Source: Campylobacter vicugnae (GTDB lineage Bacteria; Campylobacterota; Campylobacteria; Campylobacterales; Campylobacteraceae). Taken from it: 64,000 bases of DNA. A program made the position numbers and the translations under genes. Below the pieces are notes generated by a model. The model had not been told where the DNA came from, searched no databases, and saw nothing but the letters and a program-made list of their open reading frames with translations. The stretch lies in the NCBI RefSeq assembly GCF_002139875.1, contig NZ_CP018793.1, positions 1,519,174 through 1,583,173 on the forward strand, in the 5' to 3' direction. Of this stretch, positions 44,901 through 53,440 are shown piece after piece. Each line of letters begins with the position of its first letter. The stretch's first letter is position 1.

Positions 44901-45275
44901 ATGAAATATAACGAAATTACAAGCGAGAATATCGCAGAGCTTATGGAGAGCTTTTATGAAGCAATTAGAGAAGATGAGACTGGTCTAGGCGATATATTTA
45001 ACCATAAAATCGGTACAACCGAAGAGGAGTGGGATGCACATAAGGCTAAAATTGGTGAGTTTTGGAAAGGTGTATTAATTGGCGAAAGCACATTTAGAGG
45101 CAATCCTATGCAAGCTCATATGAATCTTGATCCATTTCCACCTGAGCTATTTGATAACTGGTTAAATTTATTCAAAGAGAGTTTAAATAGCATTTATGAA
45201 CCACAAATTGCTGATATGATTTTAATGCGCGCTCAAATGATCGCAAGTAGATTTAAATCAGTTTTATACTCATAA
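44901..45275 (+). CDS. ctb: Group III truncated haemoglobin (Ctb-like)
   Basis: A 124-residue 2-on-2 haemoglobin that aligns over its length with C. jejuni Ctb as I recall it. Haem-pocket residues are present: Tyr19 (B10), His47 (near E7), proximal His73 in AHMNLDPFPP and Trp87 in NWLNLF. The C-terminal MRAQMIASRF helix is also typical. Ctb proteins bind O2 and moderate oxygen or nitrosative stress. GAAAGGA lies before the ATG. It follows mrp with a 24-bp gap holding no promoter or NssR-type palindrome, so it is probably co-transcribed with mrp. Confidence 0.92.
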   Translation: MKYNEITSENIAELMESFYEAIREDETGLGDIFNHKIGTTEEEWDAHKAKIGEFWKGVLIGESTFRGNPMQAHMNLDPFPPELFDNWLNLFKESLNSIYEPQIADMILMRAQMIASRFKSVLYS

Positions 45276-45280
45276 ATTAT

Positions 45281-45302
45281 ATCCAGCCAAATTTGGCTGG
45301 AT
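45281..45302. terminator. Bidirectional terminator downstream of the truncated haemoglobin gene
   Basis: Perfect 22-base palindrome built on ATCCAGCCAAA and its complement, between converging genes, followed by TTTAGCTAAATATT. Confidence 0.7.
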
Positions 45303-45320
45303 TTAGCTAAATATTATCTG

Positions 45321-45854
45321 CTATTCAAATTTAAAATCAAAATAATTTTTGCTCTTAAATAGATTAAACATATCTATAAATTGCTTAGAATCAAGCTCAA
45401 AATTACTATAAATACTATAGGTCATTTTGCAATATGATATTTTATAACCAGAATCTTTAAATCCGTGATTGTTATAAAATTTACTGCGTTTGACTCTTTG
45501 TAAGTAATCAGTAGCTTTTGGATCTAAACTCTCAATCTCTAAAACTATTGAGTTAAAATTTGATTTTAAAATTTCTAAAATTAAACCACCAAAACCGCGC
45601 CCTTGATACTTAGCACAAACTGCTAAAAATGCTAAATAAGATATATTTTCATAGCTATATATAGCAGCATAACCTACAAACTCTTTATCATTATAAAAAG
45701 AGAAAATAGATAGATTCTCATCATTTGCATATATGTTATTAGATAAATTTATTGGCGCTACTAGCTCATTTTGTGGAAACAGATCTAAATTCAAAGCAGT
45801 GATTTTGGCAAAATCTATATGAGTAAAGTCAATCTTTTGATACTCTAATTTCAT
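45321..45854 (-). CDS. GNAT family N-acetyltransferase
   Basis: A 177-residue acetyltransferase-fold protein. The acetyl-CoA pyrophosphate loop is in VCAKYQGRGFGGLIL (about residues 78-92; Q/R-x-x-G-x-G/A pattern). KFYNNHGFKDSGYKI near the C-terminus is the usual beta5-alpha4 region. Substrate unknown. It overlaps the phosphatase gene by 4 bp. Confidence 0.82.
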   Translation of the reverse strand: MKLEYQKIDFTHIDFAKITALNLDLFPQNELVAPINLSNNIYANDENLSIFSFYNDKEFVGYAAIYSYENISYLAFLAVCAKYQGRGFGGLILEILKSNFNSIVLEIESLDPKATDYLQRVKRSKFYNNHGFKDSGYKISYCKMTYSIYSNFELDSKQFIDMFNLFKSKNYFDFKFE

Positions 45855-46294
45855 TTAAGAACCTCATCAAACATCGCATTTATAGCTTTATAAAGCATAT
45901 CATATACCATTTTAAACTCTTGATTATTGCCATAATATGGATCTGGTATATCAGCCTCATCTAAACCAAATTCCCCCATCATCACAAGCCTATTTCCTAA
46001 TCCAAGGCGTGAGATATTAGCATAATTTTGTCTATCCATTGCTACTATTAGATCAAATTTGGAATCACTCCCACTAATTTGCCTACCTTTTAGCATAGAT
46101 ATATTCACTCCATTTTGACGCCCAATCTCAATAGAGCGAGAATCTGGCGGTTCTCCTATGTGATAATTACTAGTTCCAGCTGAATCTATTAAAATATCTA
46201 AACCGCGCTCTTTGGCTACCTTTCTTGCGATTCCTTCTGCTAATGGTGAGCGACAAATATTACCAAGACATACAAACAAAATTGATTTAACCAT
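45851..46294 (-). CDS. Low-molecular-weight protein tyrosine phosphatase
   Basis: A 147-residue phosphatase. The P-loop CLGNICRSP starts at about residue 9 (CX5R pattern), and the catalytic acid lies in DIPDPYYG near 115-122. In other Gram-negatives such enzymes pair with tyrosine kinases of capsule export; no kinase gene is nearby here. A 21-bp gap separates it from the flavin-fold gene. Confidence 0.92.
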   Translation of the reverse strand: MVKSILFVCLGNICRSPLAEGIARKVAKERGLDILIDSAGTSNYHIGEPPDSRSIEIGRQNGVNISMLKGRQISGSDSKFDLIVAMDRQNYANISRLGLGNRLVMMGEFGLDEADIPDPYYGNNQEFKMVYDMLYKAINAMFDEVLK

Positions 46295-46315
46295 TAATAT
46301 CTACTCCTATTTTGT

Positions 46316-46831
46316 TTATTTGATAATTTTTGCTTTGGCACTTAAATGCTCTATTTTTAACTCATAAATATTCATTTTATTAAGCAAACCAAGTGCTGCA
46401 GTATCAAAATAATCCATATAATTTGGCGTATATTTTTTGCATAATAACTCCAAAGCTTTTATTTTTTGACTATTTTGAGTAACTTCATAAGCCTTAGTTT
46501 TAGCTATAGCACTTAAATACTCAGTAGTAAAAACCTTGCCTCCAAGCTCACTAGCACTATCTTTGATACTTTCACAAAACTCATAGCTAGGTGTAGGTAC
46601 TCTATTTTGACTAACAGCAACCAGTTCTACACTTTTACCATCTTTATATAATCTAGCTTTTGAGCCAGTTTTTGCTCCGTGGATAAAAATACTCATACCA
46701 TCTCTAACAATAGAGATAGGAATGCTAAATATTTGCCCATTTTCATCTATACAGCTAAGCGTTGCATACTGACTCTCATCAATAATTTTTAAAGCACTCT
46801 CTTCATTTAATTGACGATCACTTCGTCGCAT
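46316..46831 (-). CDS. Pyridoxamine 5'-phosphate oxidase-fold / NimA-like flavoprotein
   Basis: About 171 residues with a split-barrel flavin-binding fold. The N-terminus MRRSDRQL matches the MRRxDR start of NimA-like family members, so I prefer the ATG at 46831 over the one five codons upstream (46846). SIPISIVRDGMSIFIHGA and GSKARLYKDGKSVELVAV (about residues 40-75) are the barrel strands that hold the flavin. NimA relatives reduce nitroimidazoles, but function in Campylobacter is unknown. The start overlaps the end of hrgA. Confidence 0.82.
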   Translation of the reverse strand: MRRSDRQLNEESALKIIDESQYATLSCIDENGQIFSIPISIVRDGMSIFIHGAKTGSKARLYKDGKSVELVAVSQNRVPTPSYEFCESIKDSASELGGKVFTTEYLSAIAKTKAYEVTQNSQKIKALELLCKKYTPNYMDYFDTAALGLLNKMNIYELKIEHLSAKAKIIK

Positions 46832-47786
46832 AATATACTTCTTCATTTATCTTTTTATTTATTAGATAATTATCTAATTTATCATTATCTAAAACTTCAT
46901 CAAATTCACTTTTGCTTCTATACTCTTTTTCTATATTAAATTCCTCTACACTCTCAAGAAATTTTTTAAAATCAGGATTTTTCATACTTAATTCATTCAT
47001 TACAGAATAATCTAAATTCTCTCTAAATTCAGCTCTAGCTAAAATCACACTCTCATCGACATTTTGCGAATTAAGGCTGATAACTCCTATACCAAATGAA
47101 TAGCTAAGGCGTTTCATTAAATCCATAAGCTCCTCATCGCTCTCATCGATATCAAGTGCGACTAAATAGCCCTCATTTGCCCAGCTTGAGTTACTTACAG
47201 CTTGAAAATAATACTCTCTAAAGCTACTAACACTTAGATGCTTTTTCATCTCAAAAGCGTAAATTTTAATCGGTAAAGAGCTAAATTTGCCTATAAATTT
47301 ATTTAACTCTTTTTGATAATCTTTATACTCAAAACTCACACCAACTATATCTGGATATAGCCATTTGTCTGCGCCTTTTTGGGATTTTTTGCTACTTTCG
47401 TGATAAATCGTCTTTGTATAAGCTTTAAAATTCTCATTAAAAGAGATAAATCTACTTAAAAGCGGATGCAAATCCCTTTCGCTATAAGAAGTTTTTGGCT
47501 CTTTTATCTCGCTATTTTTCTCCATTTGAGCTTCTAAATTTATAACTTGATTTTTTAGCTTTATGAGCTTTATAGGTTTCTCAGTCACCACTTCAAAAAT
47601 ACTATCTACTTTTTTGACATTCATATAAATCGTAGCAGCAAAACTCCGCCACGGCGTTTTACCATTTAAATTTAGCTCTTTAGTAAGCCCCATTTCATTG
47701 GCTATATGATACATTTGGTTTGGGTTTAAAGCCTCATTTTTACACTCTAAAACCTCTTTAGTTACATCTATAATAGATTTTGCCAT
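46818..47786 (-). CDS. hrgA: HrgA-like protein with N-terminal HARE-HTH domain
   Basis: A 322-residue protein resembling HrgA, which in Helicobacter pylori can replace the restriction gene at the hpyIII locus (recalled). The N-terminus, about residues 1-70, fits the HARE winged-helix domain (LNPNQMYHIANEMG; TPWRSFAATIYMNV). The middle has an acidic/lysine pattern (DKWLYPDIVGV; KIYAFEMKKHLS) resembling a PD-(D/E)xK nuclease core. It starts one base after the methyltransferase stop, so it belongs to or borders the restriction-modification island. Activity is not established. Confidence 0.8.
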   Translation of the reverse strand: MAKSIIDVTKEVLECKNEALNPNQMYHIANEMGLTKELNLNGKTPWRSFAATIYMNVKKVDSIFEVVTEKPIKLIKLKNQVINLEAQMEKNSEIKEPKTSYSERDLHPLLSRFISFNENFKAYTKTIYHESSKKSQKGADKWLYPDIVGVSFEYKDYQKELNKFIGKFSSLPIKIYAFEMKKHLSVSSFREYYFQAVSNSSWANEGYLVALDIDESDEELMDLMKRLSYSFGIGVISLNSQNVDESVILARAEFRENLDYSVMNELSMKNPDFKKFLESVEEFNIEKEYRSKSEFDEVLDNDKLDNYLINKKINEEVYYATK

Positions 47787-47787
47787 A

Positions 47788-47829
47788 TTAGTATCTTACT
47801 CCATTTTGCTTTAAAAAATCTCTTAAATC
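47788..47829. repeat. Direct repeat copy A (3' end of MTase, duplicated rluB 3' end)
   Basis: 42 bp matching 49748-49789 at 38 positions, in the same orientation. It encodes the last 13 residues of the methyltransferase, 12 of which are identical to the last 13 residues of the pseudouridine synthase at 49748. Similarity stops at the outer edge just after the stop codon. Confidence 0.85.
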
Positions 47830-48783
47830 TTTCAAATATACTAAATTCCATTTAATTTTTTTAATATCTAGCTTTTCAAGCCCAAAAAATTCCCTAAATT
47901 CGTTTGCAATGAAAAATGCGAAAAGAGGTGCTACAGCATTTCCTATCTGAGCATAAGAAGCAGAATTTGATCCTAAAAATATAAAGTCATCTGGAAAACT
48001 TTGAAGCCTAGCACACTCTCGCACACTTAAACGACGCTTTAAATTTGGGTGTGGGTGAATTACAGCTCCACCACTTCTACTGCCGCGTCCAGTAATTGTT
48101 GGACTTGGTTTATTCCAGTCTAAAATTCGGTTTCCTACATAGCCATTTATCTTTACGCCATGAGATGAGCCTGTATGATTTAGTATATTTTCATCAAAAT
48201 TTTCTGGTAAATCACTAATTGCATCAAAAAGAGTAAATTTTTTCTCAAATGGTATTGGAAAATTTACTTCTTCTTTTATATCATTTCTAACGCCTAAAAT
48301 TATCACTCTGCGGCGATTTTGTGCAACCAAAAAATCACTTGCATTTAAAATTTTAAATTTAACTCGATAACCACACTCTTTAAAAGATTTTAAAATTTCA
48401 TTTTCAAAATTTTCAGCAAATTTTTCTCCTGCTTTTATGCCAACAACATTTTCAACCAAAAAACATTTTGGCTGTTTTGCCTTTAAAATTCTTGCATATT
48501 GCAAATAAAGTGAATTATATTCACTGTTTAAATTTCGATTTTTACCATTTGCGATTGTAAAACCTAAACAAGGAAAACCACCAATTAAAATATCACCATT
48601 TGGAATTTCGGTTGCATCAAGCTTACAAATATCAAGGCAATTTATTTTGTGTTTTAGGTTCTTTTCATAAGTTTTACAAGCATCTTTGTCAATATCATTT
48701 GCAAAAATTATATCAAAACCAGCCTTTAAAAAGCCCAAGTCAAGTCCGCCACAACCACTAAACAGCGAAATAACACTAGGCAT
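47788..48783 (-). CDS. DNA cytosine-5 methyltransferase, type II
   Basis: A 331-residue C5 methyltransferase. Motif I SLFSGCGGLDLGF is near residues 5-17, motif IV with the catalytic Cys is GGFPCLGFT near 68-76 (the usual Gln or Ser after PC is Leu), motif VI is ENV, motif VIII QNRRRVIILG, and motif X QIGNAVAP. The start at 48783 has AAAGGA six bases upstream; a longer frame to 48801 lacks this. The last 13 residues duplicate the C-terminus of the adjacent RluB-type protein. It partners the disrupted endonuclease gene upstream. Recognition sequence unknown. Confidence 0.9.
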   Translation of the reverse strand: MPSVISLFSGCGGLDLGFLKAGFDIIFANDIDKDACKTYEKNLKHKINCLDICKLDATEIPNGDILIGGFPCLGFTIANGKNRNLNSEYNSLYLQYARILKAKQPKCFLVENVVGIKAGEKFAENFENEILKSFKECGYRVKFKILNASDFLVAQNRRRVIILGVRNDIKEEVNFPIPFEKKFTLFDAISDLPENFDENILNHTGSSHGVKINGYVGNRILDWNKPSPTITGRGSRSGGAVIHPHPNLKRRLSVRECARLQSFPDDFIFLGSNSASYAQIGNAVAPLFAFFIANEFREFFGLEKLDIKKIKWNLVYLKDLRDFLKQNGVRY

Positions 48784-49739
48784 TTTTAATCCTTTCATCA
48801 AATTTTTTAAATAAGTCTTTTAAGGTCTGTAAAGTTTCATTTTTAACATTTTCATCACCATTAAAATACCTTGCATAATTTTTATGAAGCGTTATATCAA
48901 ATTCGTTTATTAACTCTAAAGTTGAATTTTGCAACCTGTCAAATTTTAAAATCACTACCTTTTTGCAAAATTTTAAAAGCATATCTCTATCAATTCGCAA
49001 ACTATTTCCTTCGTAGCGATTTACGATTTTCGTTAAATCCGTATTTTGACAAAATGAACTAAAAATATTAAAAATTTCACTTCCACTAAAAAAATTTAAA
49101 GTAAGTTTATTGTTTTCTTTAATTGCTACTAGCAAATCGTCTCCGTAAATGAATTTTGCCATTTCCCTAAATCGTTCGTAAAAAATTTCACTTTTTTTAG
49201 CCGTTTTTAAAACTTCCAGAAGTTTGGTAAATTGGGGAATTGAACCAAGTCCTATACCAGAATTATTTTTACGCTCCGTTAAAAAACTTTCTAATCCCAA
49301 CCCATCAAATAAAACTTTTTTTTCAAAACTTCCCATATTTATCTCTTTATTTTCAGCTATTAATGTTTTTAAACTCATTGCATAGTTATTTGGGAAAAGA
49401 ATATCAGCTTTTTCTCTCTTATTTCCTGCAATTTTGTCTTTTACATTAGCAAAAAAACTCACTTACTTCATATTGTAAATTTTTTCTACTTTGCGTATCT
49501 GTAACAATTCCGCCAAATAAAACCGAAAATAAATCTTCAAATTCTCTTGCACTGCTTTTTCGTTTTGCAACTTCATCGCTGCAAATAAATTTATAAAGAA
49601 AATTTAAAATATAAAGCGAATTAAAGTCTTGCTTATTCTGAATATCTTTAAAAAATTCATAAATTTCATCACCATTTTTTACTTCTTTAATACTTAAAAA
49701 TGGCTTTATAAAATCAATAATAACAAGTTCTCGTATCAT
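48776..49739 (-). pseudogene. Restriction-endonuclease-like gene broken by a frameshift in a T7 run
   Basis: Two overlapping frames cover this gene: 49446-49739 (97 residues) and 48776-49462 (228 residues, opening only at GTG). Removing one T from the T7 run (coding strand; plus-strand A7 at 49451-49457) joins them into one frame of about 320 residues. The first frame's SEFF then runs straight into ANVKDKIAGNKREKAD. KADILF followed by SLKTLI may be the metal-binding pair of a PD-(D/E)xK fold; this is tentative. The gene directly precedes and overlaps the C5 methyltransferase by 8 bp, the arrangement of a type II system. As sequenced it is OFF or dead. Confidence 0.8.
49451..49457. repeat. A7/T7 homopolymer at the endonuclease frameshift
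   Basis: Seven A on the plus strand, T7 on the coding strand. A six-base run would restore the full endonuclease frame, so this run is the likely site of the indel, whether mutation, reversible slippage or sequencing error. Confidence 0.8.
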
Positions 49740-49747
49740 TTGTACCC

Positions 49748-49789
49748 TTAATATCTAATTCCATTTTGTTTTAAAAAATCTCTTAAATC
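49748..49789. repeat. Direct repeat copy B (native rluB 3' end)
   Basis: 42 bp matching 47788-47829 with four mismatches. It forms the last codons of the pseudouridine synthase gene, where the sequence continues naturally into that protein (NSEYDDLRDFLKQNG), suggesting this is the original copy. Confidence 0.85.
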
Positions 49790-50512
49790 ATCATATTCGG
49801 AGTTTGTAAAATACCGCCATTTTCCACTACCTAATTGATCTAGGCTAACTCTACCAAAGCTTACACGCTTTAGATCCATAACCTCTAAATCAAAATAGCC
49901 AAAAAACCGCCTAAGCTCTCTATTTTGCCCTTCATTTATTATCACTTTTAGCCTTGTGTAGCCACCACTTTGACTAATGATTTTATAGGCTAAAAATGGC
50001 TTAAATTCCATTGAAATTTGCTTTGTTTTGGCGTGAGCTCCTTTGGTAGCATCTTTGGCAAAAAACCCCTCACGCATAGCATTTATCACTTGTTCTGTAA
50101 TCTCGCCTTTGATTTTTAGATAATACTCTCTTTCTATATCGCTATCCATAAGAGCCTGGGCAATAGCTGGAGCATCAGTAAGGAGTAATAACCCCTCACT
50201 AGCATAATCTAGCCTTCCAACGCTAATAAATTTAGAAAATCCACGAGGTAATGTATCATATATAGTTTTTCTACCACGGTCATCTTTTTTAGTTACTAGC
50301 TCGCCTTTTTGCTTGTTATAGACTATCATGCTAAATTCTTTTTTAAGCTTGATTAATCTTGAGCCTATTCGCACTTTATCGCTATCTTTTACCTCGGTTG
50401 AGAGATCGCTTACTACTCTACCATTTATGCTAACTTTACCAGCTTTTAGCAACTCATCTGCCTCTCTGCGTGAGTAGTTTGTATTGTGTGAGATAAATTT
50501 ATTTATACGCAT
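49748..50512 (-). CDS. rluB: RsuA/RluB/E/F-family rRNA pseudouridine synthase
   Basis: A 254-residue enzyme with an N-terminal S4 RNA-binding domain (residues 1-55: INKFISHNTNYSRREADELL) and a catalytic domain with the aspartate motif VGRLDYASEGLLLLTD near 97-112. NEGQNRELRRFFGYF near 198-212 is the conserved C-terminal block. The exact target uridine is not decided by sequence; position next to rnj and ksgA matches C. jejuni Cj1709c. Its 3' end is one copy of the 42-bp repeat that flanks the restriction island. Confidence 0.92.
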   Translation of the reverse strand: MRINKFISHNTNYSRREADELLKAGKVSINGRVVSDLSTEVKDSDKVRIGSRLIKLKKEFSMIVYNKQKGELVTKKDDRGRKTIYDTLPRGFSKFISVGRLDYASEGLLLLTDAPAIAQALMDSDIEREYYLKIKGEITEQVINAMREGFFAKDATKGAHAKTKQISMEFKPFLAYKIISQSGGYTRLKVIINEGQNRELRRFFGYFDLEVMDLKRVSFGRVSLDQLGSGKWRYFTNSEYDDLRDFLKQNGIRY

Positions 50513-50513
50513 T

Positions 50514-51467
50514 TTATAGCCCTAAGCTCGTTAAATCATGAATATGCAATAAACCTATTGGTTTTTGATCTTTTTGTATTATAAGAATTTGAATCTTATA
50601 CTCTTCTATTAATCTAAATGCATCATATGCTAACATATCTGGATTATCTAGAGTTTTTGGATTTTTGGTTGCAAACTCTATAGCCTTAGAGTTAATATCA
50701 AAGCTATCTTGTTCTAATGCTCTTCTTAAATCTCCATCGCTTAAAATTCCGCTAAGCTTGCCATCATTATCTACTAAAATCACACTACCTAATCTACCTT
50801 CGCTCATTGCTGTAATGGCTGATTTTAACGATATATCATCTTTGGCAATTGGTAAATTTGATTTTCTCATAGTATCTTTTACCTTTAGATATAGCCTTTT
50901 GCCAAGGCTTCCACCTGGATGAAATGCTGCAAAATCCTCGCTTTTAAAATCTCTAAGCTTCATAAGGCAAACAGCTAACGCATCACCAAGCGCTAAGGTT
51001 AGCGTAGTTGATACTGTAGGTGCTGCACCTATTGGACAAGCTTCACGCTCTATATCTATATTTAAATTTGCATCACTTAAATTGGCTAAACTTGAACCTG
51101 ATTTAGAGATACCTATGATTTTTATATCTCTTCTTTTAATATGCGGAAGAATAGCTAATAGCTCAGCACTCTCGCCACTATAACTAATAGCCAAAACTGC
51201 ATCATCACTCCCAATCATCCCTAAATCTCCATGCATAGCCTCTGTTGGATGGATAAAAAAGCTAGGCGTTCCAGTACTTGCTAAAGTAGCGGCAATCTTA
51301 GCTCCAATGTGGCCGCTTTTGCCAACGCCAGTTACTATTAGCTTGCCTTTGCAACTATAAATCAAATTTACAGCTTTTTGAAATTCGCTACCAACTAAAC
51401 CAGCCTGACGCCTTAACTCATCAGCTTCTAAATTTAAAACTTCACTTGCAATTTTAGCTATATCCAT
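50514..51467 (-). CDS. kdsD: Arabinose-5-phosphate isomerase (KdsD/KpsF family)
   Basis: A 317-residue sugar isomerase converting ribulose-5-P to arabinose-5-P, the precursor of Kdo. The SIS domain (about 30-185) shows VTGVGKSGHIGAKIAATLASTG-type binding residues and FFIHPTEAMHGDLGMI. Two CBS domains follow (about 200-317). No capsule genes are nearby, so a housekeeping KdsD role in LOS is more likely than a capsule-linked KpsF role. It sits one base upstream of rluB. Confidence 0.93.
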   Translation of the reverse strand: MDIAKIASEVLNLEADELRRQAGLVGSEFQKAVNLIYSCKGKLIVTGVGKSGHIGAKIAATLASTGTPSFFIHPTEAMHGDLGMIGSDDAVLAISYSGESAELLAILPHIKRRDIKIIGISKSGSSLANLSDANLNIDIEREACPIGAAPTVSTTLTLALGDALAVCLMKLRDFKSEDFAAFHPGGSLGKRLYLKVKDTMRKSNLPIAKDDISLKSAITAMSEGRLGSVILVDNDGKLSGILSDGDLRRALEQDSFDINSKAIEFATKNPKTLDNPDMLAYDAFRLIEEYKIQILIIQKDQKPIGLLHIHDLTSLGL

Positions 51468-51478
51468 TTTTAACTCCG

Positions 51479-53440
51479 TTACATCAGATAGACAACTGGT
51501 ACAATTGTCGGATATTTTTTAAGCTTTCTAAATATATGCTTTCTAATAACTTGACGAATTTGATTTTCTAACGCTCTTTGGTCATTTAGCATATCATCTT
51601 TGACATTAGTTAAAAATTGTAGCAATATCTCTTCTAGTTCTTTACTTAGACTTCTTGTATGTCTTTCGCTTACTAATCCATAGCTAATTACTCTATTATG
51701 AATTAGAGTTTTAGCATTTTTATCAATTTGTGAAATGATAGTAACAACTCCAGCCTCAGCTAACTTTTGACGATCAATTACTACATCATCAGCGATCTGT
51801 TTGTTTATCTGATTATCTATAAATACCTTACCAGTTTTAACTGTTTTTACTCTTTTGATATGGCGTTGGCATACTTCAACTTGATCTCCATCGCTCATTA
51901 GATATATATTTCTCTCATCAATTCCACAGCTCATCGCAGTCTCTTTATGTTTTACGATGTGATTATACTCTCCATGAACTGGAAGGAAAAATTTAGGTTT
52001 AATAAGCCTTAGCATAAGCTTTTGCTCCTCTTGAGCTGCATGGCCGCTGACATGAATCTCGCTAAAGTCTTGATGAGCTACATTTGCTCCGCTTTTTAGC
52101 AAGAAATTTAAAATCGTAGATACGCTAGTTTCATTTCCAGGAATTGCTTTTGAACTAATAATAACCTGATCTGTAGGCTTGATTTTAATATATTTATGCT
52201 CATCAGTAGCCATTCTATATAGTGCGCTCATTGTCTCGCCTTGACTTCCAGTAGTTACTATTAAAACTTCATTATCTGGATATTTGCTTACCTCATTTGC
52301 ATCTATAAATATTTTACGATCTAAATTTACATATCCAAGTTCAATAGCTGTCCATAGATTGCGCTCCATACTTCTACCTATTACGCAAACTTTTCTACCA
52401 TGTTTTATACCACGCTCAATAGCTTGATATACTCTGTGGATATTTGAGCTAAATGTACTCATAATCACTCTACCCTTAGCCGAAGCAAAGATAGAATCAA
52501 AGGTCTTTCCTACACTGCTTTCACTCTTTGTAATGCCATCTTTATAGCTATTTGTTGAATCACTCAAAAGGCATAAAACACCCTTTTCACCATAATATGC
52601 AAGACGATTTAAATCCGTTGGATAGCCATCAATTGGAGTGTGATCGATTTTAAAATCTCCTGTATGGATAATTGTACCGGCTTTTGTCGTGATAGCTAAT
52701 GCACTTGCATCGATAATAGAGTGCGTGATATGAATTAATTCAAACTCAAAATCTCCAAGCTCATAGACCTTTCTTTTTTCAATCGGGCGGAAGTAACTTC
52801 TAAATGATTTTAATCCATGCTCTTCAAATTTATTGCTAATCATACCTAAAGGAAGTGGAGTAGCATAAATTGGAAATTGAAATTCTTTGAAAAAATATGG
52901 CACCGCACCGATGTGATCTTCGTGAGCATGAGTTATGATGATACCTCTGATTTTGTTTTTTATCTTTCTTACATAGTCAAAATCAGGCACCAAAATATCT
53001 ACGCCATGCATACCTTCAGTAGGAAAGCTCATACCAATATCAATGATAATAGCATCATTATTTGTCTCAAATATCGTCATATTTCCACCGATCTCACCAA
53101 GACCGCCAAGTGGAGTTATAGTAATTTTATGCTCAGCTGAATTTAGATATTTAAGCGGTTCAAGACGCAACTCATGGCTAGCTTTATTAGCCTCAATTGC
53201 TGCTTTCATATCCTTTTGCCAATCTTCGTTACCACCTATTTTAATTGTAGAATTGTTATTTTTGCGGCGTTTTTTAGCTTTTTTAACTAAATCTTTTGAT
53301 TCTGCATTTTGTGTATTTTGAGCATTTTGTGGCTCTACTGTAGCTTTATTTGCCTCTTTTTTTAGATTATCTTTATGATTGCGATATCTTCTTTTTTTAT
53401 TAGGTTTTTCACCTAGTGCTTGACTCTTCTCTTCGTTCAT
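51479..53440 (-). CDS. rnj: Ribonuclease J
   Basis: A 653-residue metallo-beta-lactamase/beta-CASP ribonuclease with endo- and 5'-exonuclease activity, the main RNA-decay enzyme where RNase E is absent. An N-terminal Lys/Asn/Gln-rich, disordered-looking extension (about residues 1-100) precedes the catalytic core. The zinc motif ITHAHEDHIGAVPYFF is near 165-180, and HTGDFKID and SGHAAQEEQ follow. H. pylori RNase J has a comparable basic extension. The start overlaps the 3' end of ksgA by 32 bp. Confidence 0.95.
   Translation of the reverse strand: MNEEKSQALGEKPNKKRRYRNHKDNLKKEANKATVEPQNAQNTQNAESKDLVKKAKKRRKNNNSTIKIGGNEDWQKDMKAAIEANKASHELRLEPLKYLNSAEHKITITPLGGLGEIGGNMTIFETNNDAIIIDIGMSFPTEGMHGVDILVPDFDYVRKIKNKIRGIIITHAHEDHIGAVPYFFKEFQFPIYATPLPLGMISNKFEEHGLKSFRSYFRPIEKRKVYELGDFEFELIHITHSIIDASALAITTKAGTIIHTGDFKIDHTPIDGYPTDLNRLAYYGEKGVLCLLSDSTNSYKDGITKSESSVGKTFDSIFASAKGRVIMSTFSSNIHRVYQAIERGIKHGRKVCVIGRSMERNLWTAIELGYVNLDRKIFIDANEVSKYPDNEVLIVTTGSQGETMSALYRMATDEHKYIKIKPTDQVIISSKAIPGNETSVSTILNFLLKSGANVAHQDFSEIHVSGHAAQEEQKLMLRLIKPKFFLPVHGEYNHIVKHKETAMSCGIDERNIYLMSDGDQVEVCQRHIKRVKTVKTGKVFIDNQINKQIADDVVIDRQKLAEAGVVTIISQIDKNAKTLIHNRVISYGLVSERHTRSLSKELEEILLQFLTNVKDDMLNDQRALENQIRQVIRKHIFRKLKKYPTIVPVVYLM

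Noticed and set aside
48776..49462. The 228-residue frame as an independent gene
   Set aside because: It opens only at a GTG inside the upstream frame, lacks a convincing ribosome-binding site, and joins the upstream 97-residue frame smoothly if one T is removed. A single broken gene explains both.
49446..49739. The 97-residue frame as an antitoxin or other stand-alone small protein
   Set aside because: Its last residues (SEFFC) read into the T7 run and the rest of the endonuclease follows in the next frame; no toxin-antitoxin features are seen.
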